Below, one piece after another: positions 42,261 through 51,000 of a stretch of 64,000 nt of DNA. The notes under the pieces were generated by a model. It saw only the letters and a list, made by a program, of their open reading frames with translations. It searched no databases and had not been told where the DNA came from. The DNA lies in the NCBI GenBank assembly GCA_963580455.1, contig OY756967.1:10686501-10750500 (forward strand), given 5' to 3'. Each line of letters opens with the position of its first letter. Within the stretch, counting starts at the first letter, position 1. Source of the stretch: Euonymus europaeus (Eukaryota > Streptophyta > Magnoliopsida > Celastrales > Celastraceae). Made by a program: the position numbers and the translations under genes.

Positions 42261-45020
42261 ATGGCATCCATAATCCGAAGCCTGAGCAAAAGGAACTCTG
42301 AAAGTTCTAGCTCTTCTCCTTCATCCCACGCATCAGTTATTTCTAGAAAAAACATTGAAGAGTTAGTTTTTTCTAATGTTGATGAAGTTTTAAACAAATG
42401 GACGATTCCAAAGGTCGAGCCATCCCAGGTTTATCACAAAGGATCTTTTTCTTTAAAAACTTCTTTTGTTGTAAAAACAGTAGAACATGCTAAAGGAATT
42501 CAATCTGAAAACGAGGTGATACCACTTTTGCCTTTAAAATTAATAGCAAAAGAAATTTTGAGAAAATATAATTATCTGCACATAGGGTTAGTTCAAATTG
42601 CCCTAAAACCATTAACAAGAGAAGGTTTAAACACCTCCATTTTGGCTTGCTTAAGAGATAGCAGGCATTATAATTTTACAGATTCACTCTTAGGAATGGT
42701 AGAGACAAGCCTTTACAAAGGACCAGTCTATTTTGACTGTTATCCTAACATGACCTTGTCCTTGGATGACCCTAATCTTGAGCATGCTTTACAACTCAAT
42801 ATAAAAACAAGCGGATATGATATGATGCCTGAATCCCGCAATATTAATGTGATTTATCGAATCTGTTTCAAAGCCATGAATACTATGATCCCAAACGTAG
42901 TTGGGTTTTCTAAAAAGGGATCCACAACTTTATTTCAAATTGATCATGCGAATGCTAATTTAGCAGTTCCTAGGTCCATTCAATGGAAAGATGTATCCAT
43001 GCCCTCAAATTGGTTTTTGGAAGAAGTATCCACCTCCTCAACTAAACCAGTTGAGCCTCGAAAAATGGAACAAATTGTTGAACATGATAATGGAGACGTC
43101 GAGATCTTTTTCTCTTCTGATCGAAAATTAAGGGTAACCCCGTCAAGATCAGACCACAGGAAGATAAAATCTTTTTCTTCCCGACATAGTACATCTTCCA
43201 TTCCAGACTCAGTTAAGGGTTTATCCTTATCTACAAACAATATCCCTCATCCTGTTTATAAAACCCCATCAGCGCCATCTCCCTCGGAAGGAGGATCCAA
43301 TGGATCCGATGAAGGCAACGAGCCAACACCATCTGAATTAGAATTTGATCCCAAAATTCCCGCGATCAACATGATCAAAGCACCTTTTGTTCCAGATTGC
43401 TCTTATTTGAGCAAAGAATTAATGGAACCCTATAACAAGCCCTTTCGTCAATGGTACGTTAAGAATTTTAACGAAGAAGAATTAATATTCTTTCGAAAAA
43501 CGTATTACGAAGAACTTAAGCTTATTGGTGAAAATCTGCCTTTCAAACAATGGTTCGTAATATATCAGGAACGAGAATCAATCTCTGTCATTACTCAGCA
43601 ACCCATGATCAAATGGAAGCTGGTATCTGGCGAAACAGTAGAGTCTATTCATCCACCTGCCAAGCATGTCTTCTTTAGTGACATCGACGCTCAGCCTTTT
43701 ATAAAACCATCAAAGACTGACCCTCTTTCTGGTGATATCCAGAGACAAGGTAATTTTACAAATATTCATTTAAAGACCATTGCTGATCAACTAGACAGAA
43801 TCGAGAACCATCTCTCGATTTCTGAGACTACCCCTTCAACTGTAAGGCCCATTCCTTCTCATCAAGAATTTCAAAAACAAAAAAAGGGAGAGAAGACAAC
43901 CATAGAGCCTGTCGTAATAAAGCCACCTCAGCCAATTTCAGGAAATTATAAATTGGGCAATGAATACTCTGACGAGTTTTTAACCAAATTAATCTCTAAG
44001 GTTCAAAACCTTAAAATCTCTGACCCGTCCACCTCTAAGCCATCTATAGCGGTCCTTAAACACAAGGCTTATTTCAGCCCATCCAGCTCAGATGATGAAA
44101 TTGATTATGACTCTGAACTTCAAAATCAATTTCAAGATGGTCCCGATAATATCTCTCCCATACAGGGACCTGTTAGCAAAGCTCCATCTCGAAACTATTA
44201 TCCTCGAGCCACTCCTGCTGATTTGCTATTTGAAGAAAACTACATTAATGTCGCCAATCAGTACAGCAGTAGGACTCTTTACGAATGGAATATTGATGGT
44301 CAATCTGATTATCAAATTATTCAGACCTTACAAAACATCATGATGTTTTCTACTATTAGTAAAGCAAGCGGTAATACCGACACTCAAATTGCCCAGTTTA
44401 TTACAGCGGGTTTTTCTGGCCAACTTAAAGGCTGGTGGGATAATTATCTCTCTCAGGACCAACGAAATGAAATATTAGGTGCCATAAAATCTGAGACAGG
44501 AGAGCCGGATTCGGTTTATACCTTAATTTGTACGGTCATCTATCATTTTCTAGGTGACTCTCATCTTTTGGGCGATAATAGCAAGGATCAACTTATGAAC
44601 CTTCGCTGCCCCACTTTAACACATTTTAAATGGTATAAGGATGTTTTCCTTTCTCGCGTTCATCTCAGACCAGATTCCAATCATGTTTTCTGGAAAGAAA
44701 GATTCCTTGCAGGTTTACCACCTTTATTCGCCACTAGAGTTCGAACCCGTCTCACTAATCTCAATGGTGGTGCTTATGATCTTTCATCTTACACTTTTGG
44801 AAAATTAATTTCTGAAGTTACTCGTGAAGGTCTTAATTTATGTAATGACATAAAATTGAGAAATCAGCTTAAAAAGCAACATCTCTCTGGCAAGAAAGAA
44901 ATTGGACAGTTTTGCAGTCAATTTGGTTATAATACCATTCTCCCTAAACCAGATTTAACTAAAAAATCCAAAAGAAGTTGCCGTCTCCCCAGCTTATACT
45001 TTAAAAGAAGTATTCTCTAG
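42261..45020 (+). CDS. Movement protein-coat protein part of the viral polyprotein (frame-broken)
   Basis: An uninterrupted 919-residue frame starts at an ATG in favourable context (AAAATGGC), the first ATG after the primer-binding site. Residues about 30-250 resemble a 30K-superfamily movement protein, which in this family makes tubules or opens plasmodesmata; the region around GPVYFDCYPNMTLSLDDPN (154-172) is the most characteristic. Residues about 260-360 are Ser/Pro-rich and low in complexity. Residues about 385-470 form a Trp/Tyr-rich segment I do not recognise. Residues about 650-880 look like a caulimovirid capsid (gag-like) domain, with FSGQLKGWWDNYL at 718-730. After QFCSQFGY (883-890) the usual Lys/Arg-rich tract and CCHC zinc knuckle are absent. 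The last residues (about 906-919) look like out-of-frame sequence ending at TAG. The coat protein is therefore probably C-terminally damaged. Identification rests on pattern recognition, not alignment. Confidence 0.85.
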   Translation: MASIIRSLSKRNSESSSSSPSSHASVISRKNIEELVFSNVDEVLNKWTIPKVEPSQVYHKGSFSLKTSFVVKTVEHAKGIQSENEVIPLLPLKLIAKEILRKYNYLHIGLVQIALKPLTREGLNTSILACLRDSRHYNFTDSLLGMVETSLYKGPVYFDCYPNMTLSLDDPNLEHALQLNIKTSGYDMMPESRNINVIYRICFKAMNTMIPNVVGFSKKGSTTLFQIDHANANLAVPRSIQWKDVSMPSNWFLEEVSTSSTKPVEPRKMEQIVEHDNGDVEIFFSSDRKLRVTPSRSDHRKIKSFSSRHSTSSIPDSVKGLSLSTNNIPHPVYKTPSAPSPSEGGSNGSDEGNEPTPSELEFDPKIPAINMIKAPFVPDCSYLSKELMEPYNKPFRQWYVKNFNEEELIFFRKTYYEELKLIGENLPFKQWFVIYQERESISVITQQPMIKWKLVSGETVESIHPPAKHVFFSDIDAQPFIKPSKTDPLSGDIQRQGNFTNIHLKTIADQLDRIENHLSISETTPSTVRPIPSHQEFQKQKKGEKTTIEPVVIKPPQPISGNYKLGNEYSDEFLTKLISKVQNLKISDPSTSKPSIAVLKHKAYFSPSSSDDEIDYDSELQNQFQDGPDNISPIQGPVSKAPSRNYYPRATPADLLFEENYINVANQYSSRTLYEWNIDGQSDYQIIQTLQNIMMFSTISKASGNTDTQIAQFITAGFSGQLKGWWDNYLSQDQRNEILGAIKSETGEPDSVYTLICTVIYHFLGDSHLLGDNSKDQLMNLRCPTLTHFKWYKDVFLSRVHLRPDSNHVFWKERFLAGLPPLFATRVRTRLTNLNGGAYDLSSYTFGKLISEVTREGLNLCNDIKLRNQLKKQHLSGKKEIGQFCSQFGYNTILPKPDLTKKSKRSCRLPSLYFKRSIL

Positions 45021-47322
45021 GACCTCTGCTCCTAAACCTGTTACCATTCATGATTTAAAACATGAAGTAAATACACTAAAAGGAGAAGTAAAATCTCTGA
45101 GACAAAGGATAGAAATCCTAGAGTTGCAAGCCGAAGTTAATTACACTACCACACCTGCATCATCCTCCTTCAATTTTCCTTCTATAGACTCTGCGAATCC
45201 TCAACAGTCTACTCCAAGTTTTCATGAAACGGACCCACTCGAAGTTCAAGAAGGAAACCCCTGCATCGACAACCCAGATATAAAACAGAAGGGTTTGGCA
45301 ATTATGAGTTCTGAAGAATCAAAATCCGATCTTAATGAAGATTACCTTAACAAAATGATGGTCATTCAAGAAATCACCAATCGGCAATATTATGTTAAGG
45401 TAAATTTGGTTGTTAATAATGAACTCAACATTTCTACTCTCGCCTTGATTGACTCAGGCGCTGATCGACATTGTGTACGTGAAGGGTTAATACCCTCCAA
45501 GTATTTTGAAAAAACATCACAAGTATTAACTGCAGCAGATAAAAAGGAGCTTAAGATAAAATATAAACTATCCGATGCCTACGTCTGCCACGAACAGGTT
45601 TGTATTAAACTCGTGTTTATTCTAGTGAAAAACTTAAATTCCAATATTATACTAGGGAATCCATTCTTAGCATTATTAGAACCTTATCAGGTTGATAATG
45701 AAGGAATCCATGCAGTCTTAAAAGGAAAATCCGTAACTTTTAAGTTTGCCTTTCCCAAAAAAGTTGCATATATTAATCAGCTTCATAATTTTGCTTCCTT
45801 CAAACAACAACAGATTGCATTCATCAAGGAAGAGATCAATTCTATATCATTAGAAACACAGGTAAATCACCCCACCATGAAAGAGAAAATATCTTCTTTC
45901 TTGGTCAAACTTGAGCATGAAGTATGCAGCGAAGTTCCTTCAGCTTTTTGGGAACGAAAGAAACATATGGTTAAACTACCATATGAGCCCGATTTCTGCG
46001 AAAAGAACATCCCAACCAAAGCGAGACCAATCCAAATGTCTAAGGAACTGGTCGAATATTGTCAAAAGGAAATCACTCAGCTTTTAGACAAAAAGCTAAT
46101 TCGCAAGAGTTACTCTCCATGGAGCTGTTCTGCTTTTTACGTATACAATGCAGCCGAAATCGAACGAGGAGCCCCAAGGTTAGTAATTAATTATAAACCC
46201 CTTAATAAGGTGTTACAATGGATTAGATATCCTATCCCTAATAAGCGTGATTTACTAAATCGTCTTTATAAAGCAAATATCTTCTCTAAATTTGATCTTA
46301 AGAGCGGATTCTGGCAAATCCAAATTGAAGAGAAGGATAGGTACAAAACAGCCTTCACTGTACCGTTTGGCCACTATGAATGGAATGTTATGCCATTTGG
46401 ATTAAAAAATGCTCCCTCTGAATTCCAGAATGTCATGAATGATATTTTCAATTGCTTTGTTGATTTTATCATTGTTTATATAGATGATGTTCTTGTCTAT
46501 TCCTATGATCTCTCACAGCATTGGAAACATCTACACATTTTTTATGAAACTATAAAAAAGAATGGACTTGTCTTATCTTTGAAAAAGATAAAATTATTTC
46601 AAACTAATGTTCGCTTTCTTGGACATAATATTACCCAGGGATCTATCATCCCTATTGACAGGGCCCTGAGTTTTGGAGATAAATTCCCTGATGAACTCAA
46701 AGACAGAACCCAATTACAAAGGTTTCTTGGTTGCCTAAACTATGTTGCAGATTTTTATAAAAATCTTGCCAACGATTGCAAACCTCTTTTTGGCAGGCTA
46801 AAAAAGGAGCCTGACCCTTGGACTCATCAATGTACTCAAGCTGTTAAAGCTATTAAATCTAGAATTAAATTAATTCCTTGCTTGTCCATTCCTAATCCTG
46901 ACTATCTCAAAATAGTCGAGACCGATGCATCTGAACAAGGGTATGGTGGTATTCTCAAACAAAAGACTCCTACAGGCAAAGAACAACTCGTCCGATTTAC
47001 CTCTGGTTTATGGAAACCAGCTCAAAAGAATTATTCCACCATTAAAAAGGAACTTTTATCAATTGTTCTTTGTATTACTAAATTTCAAGATGATTTGTTA
47101 AATCAGAAATTTTTATTACGAATTGACTGTAAAGCAGCCAAAGATGTCCTTGAAAAGGATGTTAAAAATCTGGCCTCTAAACAGATTTTTGCACGATGGC
47201 AAGCGCTACTTGCAATTTTTGATTTTGCCATTGAGTTTATTAAAGGAGAAACTAACAATTTGCCTGACTTCCTTACTCGTGAATATTTGCAGGGCAAATG
47301 GCCAGTTCTAGCCGAACCATGA
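44959..47322 (+). CDS. Protease-reverse transcriptase-RNase H part of the viral polyprotein
   Basis: This frame is open from 44959 (after TAA at 44956-44958), with no ATG until 45304. In an intact virus it would be read as a continuation of the upstream polyprotein; here it lies in another frame. Taking codon 1 at 45124, the order is as follows. A heptad-patterned, likely coiled-coil stretch lies just before codon 1 (about 45050-45123). A retropepsin-like protease has active-site LIDSGAD (108-114) and the ILGNPF motif (176-181). The reverse transcriptase has D391 in KFDLKSGFW, PFGLKNAP (424-431) and YIDD (452-455). RNase H has D601, E643, D668 and D715, the full acidic set. No internal stop or frameshift is seen in about 780 codons. 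The protease matures the polyprotein, and RT/RNase H copy pregenomic RNA into DNA in capsids. There is no integrase. Confidence 0.93.
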   Translation, partial: LKNPKEVAVSPAYTLKEVFSRTSAPKPVTIHDLKHEVNTLKGEVKSLRQRIEILELQAEVNYTTTPASSSFNFPSIDSANPQQSTPSFHETDPLEVQEGNPCIDNPDIKQKGLAIMSSEESKSDLNEDYLNKMMVIQEITNRQYYVKVNLVVNNELNISTLALIDSGADRHCVREGLIPSKYFEKTSQVLTAADKKELKIKYKLSDAYVCHEQVCIKLVFILVKNLNSNIILGNPFLALLEPYQVDNEGIHAVLKGKSVTFKFAFPKKVAYINQLHNFASFKQQQIAFIKEEINSISLETQVNHPTMKEKISSFLVKLEHEVCSEVPSAFWERKKHMVKLPYEPDFCEKNIPTKARPIQMSKELVEYCQKEITQLLDKKLIRKSYSPWSCSAFYVYNAAEIERGAPRLVINYKPLNKVLQWIRYPIPNKRDLLNRLYKANIFSKFDLKSGFWQIQIEEKDRYKTAFTVPFGHYEWNVMPFGLKNAPSEFQNVMNDIFNCFVDFIIVYIDDVLVYSYDLSQHWKHLHIFYETIKKNGLVLSLKKIKLFQTNVRFLGHNITQGSIIPIDRALSFGDKFPDELKDRTQLQRFLGCLNYVADFYKNLANDCKPLFGRLKKEPDPWTHQCTQAVKAIKSRIKLIPCLSIPNPDYLKIVETDASEQGYGGILKQKTPTGKEQLVRFTSGLWKPAQKNYSTIKKELLSIVLCITKFQDDLLNQKFLLRIDCKAAKDVLEKDVKNLASKQIFARWQALLAIFDFAIEFIKGETNNLPDFLTREYLQGKWPVLAEP

Positions 47323-47771
47323 GAGGAGGAAGAAGGTCTTTTAACAAAGATCTAAAGGGCAAAGGCCTTGAAAAGGTCAAAACCGAGTATATAAAGAAAG
47401 GGTTCTCTATTCCTATCATCTGTGTTGAAAACACTGAATATGAGCAGTTTAAAAGTTGCCCTCACTTGCTGGCAATTCAATATATGCCTGATGATGAACA
47501 TTTTCCTACTTACGGAATCAAAAATAGGTTCTTTTATGAAAAGATTCTTGAAGAAACTGGTTCAGTAACCTTCCATCACTCTTTACGAGGTAATGGACCT
47601 CAAATAGCATATTCCAAAGCAATCCTAAAGAAAATCATATCCTTTGAGGACTTTGGTAGAGATCCAAACAAGAATAGACCTCTTATAGAGCGTCGTGTCT
47701 CTTATAGATTTTATAATTACCTCAACTCTCTCTATGGAGGAGCTTTTAACGGTTTTGTCCATTTGTCATAG
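47298..47771 (+). pseudogene. Truncated viral ORF2 running into satellite
   Basis: A second viral frame starts at ATG 47298, overlapping the polymerase stop by 25 nt in a different frame, the usual arrangement for a downstream ORF in this group. The first 141 codons (to 47720) are viral. The last 16 residues are translated satellite, ending at the TAG at 47769-47771, so the natural C-terminus is lost. The viral part is basic at its start (an Arg/Gly/Lys-rich stretch from about residue 8), followed by a mixed region with no motif I recognise. Florendoviruses carry a second ORF of unknown function in this position, which is why I prefer that genus. An alternative start is the in-frame ATG at 47319. 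Confidence 0.75.
47321..47336 (+). promoter_or_regulatory. Candidate polypurine tract (plus-strand primer)
   Basis: GAGAGGAGGAAGAAGG is a 16-base uninterrupted purine run just after RNase H. Caulimovirids prime plus-strand DNA at such tracts. It also encodes the Arg/Gly-rich N-terminus of ORF2, so the purine bias could be due to coding alone. Confidence 0.35.
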
Positions 47772-48064
47772 AAAGTTGCTGTTTTGGCATCGAAATAATC
47801 TTGGAAGCTTATACTCATAAAATTTGACATAGAAGAACAATAAAACGTGTACACCGAGCATCTTTGATGGTCCGAAATGGGTCAACTCTCTCTATGAAGG
47901 AGCTTTTAACTGTTTTATCCATTTGTAATAGAAACTTGGGATTTTGGCATCGAAATAATCTCGGAAGCTTATACTCATAAAATTTGACATAGAAGAACAA
48001 TAAAAAGTGTCAACCGAGCAACTTGGATGTTTCGAAGTTGCTCAACTCTCTCTATGGAGGAGCT
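47721..48064. repeat. Right copy of 344-bp duplication flanking the EPRV
   Basis: This reads identical to 41677-42020, including the variants CTGTTTTGGCATC, TCCATTTGTAATAG and GCAACTTGGATGTTTCG. The array then continues with the monomer that would have followed 42020 in the uninterrupted HOR (TTTGAAGGTTTTG). Confidence 0.9.
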
Positions 48065-51000
48065 TTTGAAGGTTTTGTCCATTTGTCATAGAAAGTTGTT
48101 GTTTTGTCATCGAAATAATCTTGGAAGCTTATACTCATAAAATTTGACATAGAAGAACAATAAAACGTGTACACCGAGCATCTTTGATGGTCCGAAATTG
48201 GTCAACTCTCTCTATGAAGGAGCCTTTAACAGTTTTCTCCATTTGTCATAGAAACTTGGGATTTTGGCATCGAAATAATCTAGGAAGCTTATACTCATGA
48301 AATTCGATATAGAAGAATAATAAAAAGTGTACACCGAGCAACTTTGATTGTCCGAAGTTGCTCAAATCTCTCTATGGAGGGAGCTTTTGAAGGTTTTGTC
48401 CATTTGTCACAGAAAGTTGTTGTTTAGGCATCGAAATAATCTTGAAAGCTTATACTCATAAAATTTGACATAGAAGAACAATAAAACGTGTACACCGAGC
48501 AACTTTGATGTTCCCAAGTTGCTCAACTCTCTCTATGGAGGAGCTTTTGAATGTTTTTTCCATTTGTCATAGAAAGTTGGTCTTTTGCCATCGAAATAAT
48601 CTTGGAAGCATATACTCATAAAATTTGACATAGGAGAACAATAAAAAGTGTACACCGAGCAACTTTGATGTTCCGAAGTTGCTCAACTCTCTCTATGAAG
48701 GAGCTTTTGAATGTTTTGTCCATTTGTCGTAGAAAGTTGGTCTTTTGCCATTGAAATAATCTTGGAAGCTTATACTCATAAAATTTGACATAGATGAATA
48801 TTAAAAAGTGTACACCGAGCAACTTTGATAGTACGAAGTTGCTCAACTCTCTCTTTGGAGGAGCTTTTAACGGTTTTGTCCACTTGTCATAGAAAGTTTG
48901 TGTTTTCGCATCGAAATAATCCTTGAAGCTCATACTCAGAAAATTCGACATAGAAGAACAATAAAACGTGCACACCGAGCATCTTTGATAGTCCGAAGTT
49001 GCTCAACTCTCTCTATGGAGGAGCTTTTAACGGTTTTGTCTATTTGTCATAGAAAGTTGGTGTTTTTGCATTGAAATAATCTTGGAAGATCATTTTCGTA
49101 AAATTTAACATAGAAGAACAATAAAAATTGTACACCGAGCAACTTTGATTGTCCGAAGTTGCTCAACTCTCTCTATGGAGGAGCTTTTAACGGGTTTGTC
49201 ATAGAAAGTTGTTGTTTTGGCATCGAAATAATCTTGGAAGCATATACTCATAAAATTTGACATAGAAGAACAATAAAACGTGTACACCGAGCATCTTTGA
49301 TGTTCCGAAATGGGTCAACTCTCTCTATGAAGGAGCTTTTAACTGTTTTATCCATTTGTCATAGAAACTTGGTATTTTGGCATCCAAATAATCTAGGAAG
49401 CTTATACTCATAAAATTTGACATAGAAGAACATTAAAAAGTGTACACCGAGCAACTTTGTTGTTCCGAAGTTGCCCAACTCTCTCTATGGAGGAGCTTTT
49501 GAATGTTTTTCCATTTGTCATAGAAAGTTGGTCTTTTGCCATCGAAATAATCTTGGAAGCTTATACTCATAAAATTTGACATAGAAGAACATTAAAAAGT
49601 GTACACCGAGCAACTTTGTTGTTCCGAAGTTGCTCAATTCTCTATATGGAGGAGCTTTTCAAGGTATTGTCCATTTATCATAGAAAGTTGTTGTTTTGCC
49701 ATCGAAATAATCTAGGAAGCTTATACTCATGAAATTTGATATAGAAGAACAATAAAAAGTGTACATCGAGCAACTTTGATTGTCCGAAGTTGCTCAACTC
49801 TCTCTATGGAGGGAGCTTTTGAAGGTTTTGTACATTTTTCATAGAAAGTTGTTGTTTTGGCATCGAAATAATCTTGAAAGCTCATACTCATAAAATTCGA
49901 CATAGGAGAACAATAAAACGTGCACACCGAGCATCTTTGATAGTCCGAAGTTGCTCAACTCTCTCTATGGAGGAGCTTTTAACGGTTTTGTCCATTTGTC
50001 ATAGAAAGTTGTTGTTTTGGCATCGAAATAATCTTGAAAGCTCATACTCATAAAATTCGACATAGGAGAACAATAAAACGTGTACACCGAGCATCTTTGA
50101 TGGTCCGAAATGGGTCAACTCTCTCTATGAAGGAGCTTTTAACTGTTTTATCCATTTGTAATAGAAACTTGGGATTTTGGCATCGAAATAATCTCGGAAG
50201 CTTATACTCATAAAATTTGACATAGAAGAAAAATAAAAAGTGTCAAACGAGCAACTTGGATGTTTCGAAGTTGCTCAACTCTCTCTATGGAGGAGCTTTT
50301 GAAGGTTTTGTCCATTTGTCATAGAAAGTTGTTGTTTTGTCATCGAAATAATCTTGGAAGCTTATACTCATAAAATTTGACATAGAAGAACAATAAAACT
50401 TGTACACCGAGCATCTTTGATGGTCCGAAATTGGTCAACTCTCTCTATGAAGGAGCTTTTAACAGTTTTCTCCATTTTTCATAGAAACTTGGGATTTTGG
50501 CATCGAAATAATCTAGGAAGCTTATACTCATGAAATTCGATATAGAAGAACAATAAAAAGTGTACACCGAGCAACTTTGATTGTCCGAAGTTGCTCAAAT
50601 CTCTCTATGGAGGGAGCTTTTGAAGGTTTTGTCCATTTGTCACAGAAAGTTGTTGTTTAGGCATCGAAATAATCTTGAAAGCTTATACTCATAAAATTTG
50701 ACATAGAAGAACAATAAAACGTGTACACCGAGCAACTTTGATGTTCCCAAGTTGCTCAACTCTCTCTATGGAGGAGCTTTTGAATGTTTTTTCCATTTGT
50801 CATAGAAAGTTGGTCTTTTGCCATCGAAATAATCTTGGAAGCATATACTCATAAAATTTGACATAGGAGAACAATAAAAAGTGTACACCGAGCAACTTTG
50901 ATGTTCCGAAGTTGCTCAACTCTCTCTATGAAGGAGCTTTTGAATGTTTTGTCCATTTGTCGTAGAAAGTTGGTCTTTTGCCATTGAAATAATCTTGGAA

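Larger units (their letters stand above)
42021..47720 (+). mobile_element. Endogenous pararetrovirus (Caulimoviridae, florendovirus/petuvirus-like), partial
   Basis: This 5.7-kb block is unrelated to the satellite around it. It holds, in order, a tRNA-Met primer-binding site, a 30K-type movement protein, a capsid domain, an aspartic protease, a reverse transcriptase with YIDD, an RNase H, and a small overlapping ORF. There is no integrase and no long terminal repeat, which separates it from Ty3/gypsy retrotransposons. A movement protein fused ahead of the capsid and polymerase, followed by a second small ORF, fits florendoviruses best and petuviruses second; genus assignment is inference from the gene plan. 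Compared with complete genomes of about 7-8 kb, most of the intergenic region and the end of the last ORF are missing. One frame change interrupts the polyprotein near 44959-45020. Confidence 0.92.

Noticed and set aside
42980..43240. 86-codon minus-strand frame inside the movement/coat protein frame
   Set aside because: It is antisense to a well-supported coding frame, with no motif and no independent start context.
44092..44343. 83-codon plus-strand frame inside the coat protein frame
   Set aside because: It is an alternative-frame shadow of the capsid coding region.
47103..47311. Small frames on both strands over the RNase H region
   Set aside because: They overlap the intact RNase H frame and have no features of their own.
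42021..47720. LTR retrotransposon (Ty3/gypsy)
   Set aside because: There is a primer-binding site and a polymerase, but no LTRs and no integrase, and a movement protein is present; this is a caulimovirid.
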